A stretch of 64,000 bases of DNA from NCBI RefSeq assembly GCF_042648445.1, contig NZ_JBHRYB010000001.1, forward strand, positions 310,001-374,000, read 5' to 3'. The stretch comes from Bacterioplanoides pacificum (lineage in GTDB: Bacteria; Pseudomonadota; Gammaproteobacteria; Pseudomonadales; Oceanobacteraceae). A program made the translations under genes and the position numbers. Below the pieces are notes generated by a model that was given only the letters and a program-made list of their open reading frames with translations, searched no databases and was not told where the DNA came from. Positions 60,630 to 64,000 of the stretch are shown here, in pieces (position 1 is the first letter of the stretch; each line of letters starts with the position of its first letter).

Positions 60630-62576
60630 ATGACAAACAAAGCCAAAATGAATGTATTTAAAAAAGCCCCTCTGGCGCTGGCATTAGCCGGCACCATGAG
60701 CGGCGCTCAGGCCGTTGAATTTAACTTCGGTGATGTTACCGCTCAGTGGGATAACACCATCAGTTATGGTGTTGGCTGGCGCGTAGAAGACCGTGATAAA
60801 GGTCAGATCATGACCTCTAATGGCTCTTATATCGGTGAAACAACGTCCGGCTCGTCGTACAACTACGACGACGGTACGCTCAATTACGATAAAGGTGATA
60901 TTTACACCAATGTTGTGAAGTGGAGCTCCGATCTGGAAATTAACTACGGCGATTTCGGTGGTTTCTTTCGCGCACGTGCTTACTATGACGCGGCTATCAT
61001 GGATGATGATCCTGAAGTAGCACCGTTCAACGACGCGACAAAAGATGCGGCTGGTAAAGGCGCAGAATTACTGGATGCTTTCGTCTGGATGGATCACTAC
61101 TTCGGTGATGTGCCGGTTAGCTTCCGAGTAGGTCGTCAGGTAGTGAGCTGGGGTGAGTCCACCTTTATTCAGGGTGGTATTAACAGCATTAACCCTGTGG
61201 ATGCATCAGCGTTCCGTAAGCCGGGTGCAGAAATCAAAGAAGGTTTATTGCCGGTTAATATGGCCTACACCTCGATTGGTCTGACGGCTGATGTGACGTT
61301 AGAAGCTTTCTATCAGCTCGAATGGGAAAAAACACGTACTGATCCATGTGGTACCTTTTTCTCCACGGTTGATTTTGTAGCGGACGGTTGTGGCCCGGTT
61401 ATCCTGGGTGGTGAATCCACTCAGGAGGAAATCCTGGCGTTACGTGATGCTGAAATTACAGCCGGCGTGCCATTGTCTCAGCGTGTTGCTCCGGTAACTG
61501 AGCGTCTGGCTGACGACGAAGCGAAAGACTCTGGTCAGTATGGTCTGGCAGTGCGTTGGTACTCTGAAGCGCTGGGTGATACCGAGTTTGGCTTCTACCA
61601 TATGAATATCCATAGCCGTGTACCATTTATTAACGGTGTTGTGACCAACCAGGATCGGCTGGGTGTTATCGATGGAACTTTAGGTGGTGGCAGTAACGCA
61701 CCGGTCAATGCTGATGCAACCTACGATACCTATCGCCCTCTGTACCAGATCGCATACCCCGAAGATATCCAGATTTCCGGTATCTCGTTTGCGACCAGTA
61801 CTGAAGGTGGTGCATCAATATCCGGTGAAATCAGTTACAAGCCTGATGCGCCGGTTCAGTGGAATGCATTCGAACTGATTCTTGCCGGTAATGGTGCCCC
61901 TTGGAGCCGCTTATATCAGCAGCGTGCTGAAGAAATTGGTGGTGATGAAGCGGCTCGTCGATCTCTCTATGGTGAGTTGGCTGAAGGCTTTGATACGTTC
62001 GATATCTGGCAGGCCCAGATGACGTATATCAAGTTCTTCGACCGGGTGCTGGGCTCCGACCGTCTGGCGCTGGTGGGTGAAGTGGGTATGACCTACGTCG
62101 ATGGCTTACCGGATACCGATGACGCGCGTTATGGTCGTTCAGGCGCTTATGGTATTGGTGACAATGCAGGCGTATTCGCTGGGGTTCCTGCGTCTTACGA
62201 TGCCTGTTCATCTGACTACCTGCCAGATGGCACTACCGCGAACACTTCGAAGAACGTGAACACCGACTACTGTAACGATGAAGGTTATGTCACCGAGTTG
62301 TCGGGTGGTATTCGCCTGCGTGCGGCGATGGATTTCAACAACGCATTTGCGGGTGTCAATGTAACGCCTAAGCTGTCTGTAGCGTATGACAAAGGGAATG
62401 GTCCTGAGCCGGGTGCTCAGTTTATCAACGATCGTCTGACCACGGGTCTGAGTGTCACCTTTGTGTATCAGAACCAGACGTCGGTTGATATTGGCTACAC
62501 GAACTTCAGTGGTGGTGATTACAACCAGCTGAAAGATCGCGACAACGTTACGTTATCTGCCAAGTATTCATTCTAA
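60630..62576 (+). CDS. DUF1302 outer-membrane protein
   Basis: A 648-residue protein with a signal peptide (ending MSGAQA) and a DUF1302 beta-barrel: VEFNFGDVTAQWDNTISYGVGWRVEDRD, YTNVVKWSSDLEINYGDFGGFFRARAYYD, RVGRQVVSWGESTFIQGGINSINPVD, and a C-terminal YSF. The family is widespread in Pseudomonas and marine Gammaproteobacteria and nearly always precedes a DUF1329 gene; a role in lipid or hydrophobic-molecule transport has been proposed. It begins 18 bases after the lipase and is likely cotranscribed with it. Confidence 0.92.
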   Translation: MTNKAKMNVFKKAPLALALAGTMSGAQAVEFNFGDVTAQWDNTISYGVGWRVEDRDKGQIMTSNGSYIGETTSGSSYNYDDGTLNYDKGDIYTNVVKWSSDLEINYGDFGGFFRARAYYDAAIMDDDPEVAPFNDATKDAAGKGAELLDAFVWMDHYFGDVPVSFRVGRQVVSWGESTFIQGGINSINPVDASAFRKPGAEIKEGLLPVNMAYTSIGLTADVTLEAFYQLEWEKTRTDPCGTFFSTVDFVADGCGPVILGGESTQEEILALRDAEITAGVPLSQRVAPVTERLADDEAKDSGQYGLAVRWYSEALGDTEFGFYHMNIHSRVPFINGVVTNQDRLGVIDGTLGGGSNAPVNADATYDTYRPLYQIAYPEDIQISGISFATSTEGGASISGEISYKPDAPVQWNAFELILAGNGAPWSRLYQQRAEEIGGDEAARRSLYGELAEGFDTFDIWQAQMTYIKFFDRVLGSDRLALVGEVGMTYVDGLPDTDDARYGRSGAYGIGDNAGVFAGVPASYDACSSDYLPDGTTANTSKNVNTDYCNDEGYVTELSGGIRLRAAMDFNNAFAGVNVTPKLSVAYDKGNGPEPGAQFINDRLTTGLSVTFVYQNQTSVDIGYTNFSGGDYNQLKDRDNVTLSAKYSF

Positions 62577-62612
62577 ACATAATAAGATCAGGATTTTTGA
62601 GGTCTAACAACC

Positions 62613-63977
62613 ATGTTTAAACAACACTATAAGACCTGGGGCGGCGCTATCGCGCTGTCCCTGATGGTATCCGCAGCAAACGCCGCTGTGGCACCTGAAA
62701 AAGCCGCCGAACTGGGTAAGTCACTGACTCCTATTGGTGCGGAAATGGCCGGAAATGGCGGTGCCATTCCAGCCTGGAGTGGTGGCATTACTGAACCGCC
62801 AGCAGGTTACACGGTTGGTAAAAAACACGTGAATCCTTACAAAGGTGAAAAGCCTGAGTTTGAGATTACTGCAGCGAACTACAAAGAATATGCCGATAAA
62901 CTGACCGATGGTCAGAAAGCGATGTTTGAAAAATATCCGGAAACCTATCGTATGCCGGTTTACAAAACACATCGCTCTGCGGCTTACCCACAATTTGTTT
63001 ACGACGCGACCAAGAAAAACGCCACTGCTACCAAAATGATCTCTGGTGGTAACGGTATGGAAAACTATCAGGAAGGTGTTCCTTTCCCGATTCCGGCTGA
63101 TGGCCTGGAAGTGATCTGGAACCACATTTCACGGTACCGTGGCGGCTCAGTTTCCCGCGTTGTTGGTCAGGCAACTCCGCAGGCGAACGGTGATTACACT
63201 CTGGTGCGGTTTAAAGACGAGTTTACTTTCCGTAATAAACTGACGGATTACGATCCGGAAGCGGATAAAAACGTATTGTTCTACTTCAAACAGGACGTTA
63301 TTTCACCGGCTCGTCTGGCAGGTAACGTATTGCTGGTTCACGAAACACTGGATCAGGTGAAAGAGCCGCGTAAAGCCTGGGTTTATAATGCCGGTCAGCG
63401 TCGTGTACGCCGGGCACCGCAGGTTTCCTACGATGGTCCGGGTACTGCGTCAGATGGTCTGCGTACCTCGGATAACCTGGATATGTACAATGGCGCACCG
63501 GATCGTTACAACTGGAAACTGGTTGGCAAGCAGGAGCTGTATGTACCGTACAACTCTTACGAGCTGAACAGTGGTGATCTGAAATATGATGACATTGTAA
63601 AAGCCGGCCATATTAATCAGGAGCTGACCCGCTATGAACTGCACCGCGTGTGGAAAGTGGAAGCAACGCTGAAAGATGGCATGCGTCATATTTACAGCAA
63701 GCGTACTTTCTACATCGATGAAGATACCTGGCAGGCAACTGAGATCGATCACTATGATGGTCGCGGTGAACTGTGGCGTGTTGCGGAAGCACACAACATG
63801 ATGTTCTACGATACGCTGGTGCCATGGTACGCGGTTGAAACCCTGTACGATCTGAACTCTGGCCGTTACTTAGTGCTGGGTCTGGATAACGAAGAAGATG
63901 GTTCTTATGAGTTCGGCTTCGAACGTTCTCAGAAAGACTATACACCTGCTGCTCTGCGTCGCTCAGGCCGTCGTTAA
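62613..63977 (+). CDS. DUF1329 periplasmic protein
   Basis: A 454-residue protein with a signal peptide (ALSLMVSAANAAVA). The DUF1329 domain covers nearly all of it: AAELGKSLTPIGAEMAGNGGAIPAWSGG, EGVPFPIP..GLEVIWNH.SRYRGG, RKAWVYNAGQRRVRRAPQVSYDGPGTASDGLRTSDNLDMYNGAPDRY and YDHYDGRGELW. The fold is LolA/LolB-like, so it probably carries lipids with the DUF1302 barrel. It ends 23 bases before the window edge; whether more genes of the operon follow cannot be seen. Confidence 0.93.
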   Translation: MFKQHYKTWGGAIALSLMVSAANAAVAPEKAAELGKSLTPIGAEMAGNGGAIPAWSGGITEPPAGYTVGKKHVNPYKGEKPEFEITAANYKEYADKLTDGQKAMFEKYPETYRMPVYKTHRSAAYPQFVYDATKKNATATKMISGGNGMENYQEGVPFPIPADGLEVIWNHISRYRGGSVSRVVGQATPQANGDYTLVRFKDEFTFRNKLTDYDPEADKNVLFYFKQDVISPARLAGNVLLVHETLDQVKEPRKAWVYNAGQRRVRRAPQVSYDGPGTASDGLRTSDNLDMYNGAPDRYNWKLVGKQELYVPYNSYELNSGDLKYDDIVKAGHINQELTRYELHRVWKVEATLKDGMRHIYSKRTFYIDEDTWQATEIDHYDGRGELWRVAEAHNMMFYDTLVPWYAVETLYDLNSGRYLVLGLDNEEDGSYEFGFERSQKDYTPAALRRSGRR

Positions 63978-64000
63978 GCGACAGACTGATCAGACGATAC

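Noticed and set aside
1..64000. CRISPR arrays, insertion sequences and prophage genes
   Set aside because: No regularly spaced repeats, transposase motifs or phage structural genes were seen anywhere in the window.

Overview
The window is a chromosomal segment of a Gammaproteobacterium. The evidence is the gene order rpsU-yqeY-dnaG-rpoD, lptD-surA-pdxA-rsmA-apaG-apaH, the amgK-murU cell-wall recycling pair, prkA-yeaH-spoVR, and a type II secretion block. The extracellular lipase/DUF1302/DUF1329 set, class I fumarase, sigma-28-driven flgP-flgT and PhoX-like phosphatase fit a marine heterotroph of the Oceanospirillales type; that placement is inference from gene content. No phage genes, transposases or CRISPR arrays were seen. 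The only likely accessory DNA is the left edge.

Layout. 1-2050: the 5' part of a type I restriction gene (hsdR) running off the left end, a broken XRE-type regulator fragment overlapping its start, and a tRNA-Ile(CAU) whose 3' end faces it, as at an island boundary. 2.3-7.3 kb: macromolecular synthesis operon (rpsU, yqeY, dnaG, rpoD) on the minus strand, with a good promoter before rpsU. 7.4-9.4 kb: tsaD, folB, folK. 9.4-12.3 kb: cca and a TraF-like outer-membrane protein. 12.5-13.7 kb: a short leader ORF inside a 1:2/2:3/3:4 set of alternative hairpins, ahead of an EamA exporter. 13.7-15.6 kb: flgP-flgT behind a near-consensus sigma-28 promoter. 15.6-20.3 kb: prkA-yeaH-spoVR. 20.6-27.9 kb: outer-membrane assembly and housekeeping cluster glpE, apaH, apaG, rsmA, pdxA, surA, lptD. 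28-30.5 kb: amgK-murU-djlA. 30.5-35 kb: arfB, trhA, a GIY-YIG protein, a solute-binding protein and a ceramidase-like lipoprotein. 35-38.8 kb: gspN-gspC-gspD. 38.8-43.9 kb: yceF, sodB and a group of poorly known envelope genes, including two tandem secreted paralogues. 44-49.7 kb: fumarase, then a PhoX-like lipoprotein behind a Pho box and a diheme lipoprotein. 49.7-57.2 kb: ppnN, a CBS protein, amt behind a sigma-54 promoter, unknowns, purU and a thiolase. 57.5-64 kb: lipase, DUF1302 and DUF1329.

The most interesting signal is the leader/attenuator at 12531-12701. Its four segments pair in mutually exclusive ways around a 35-codon ORF, so the downstream exporter should be expressed only when a ribosome stalls in the leader. 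Three more promoter-level readings tie genes to regulons: sigma-28 for flgP-flgT, sigma-54 for amt, and PhoB for the PhoX-like gene. All were read by eye; no database search or folding program was run.
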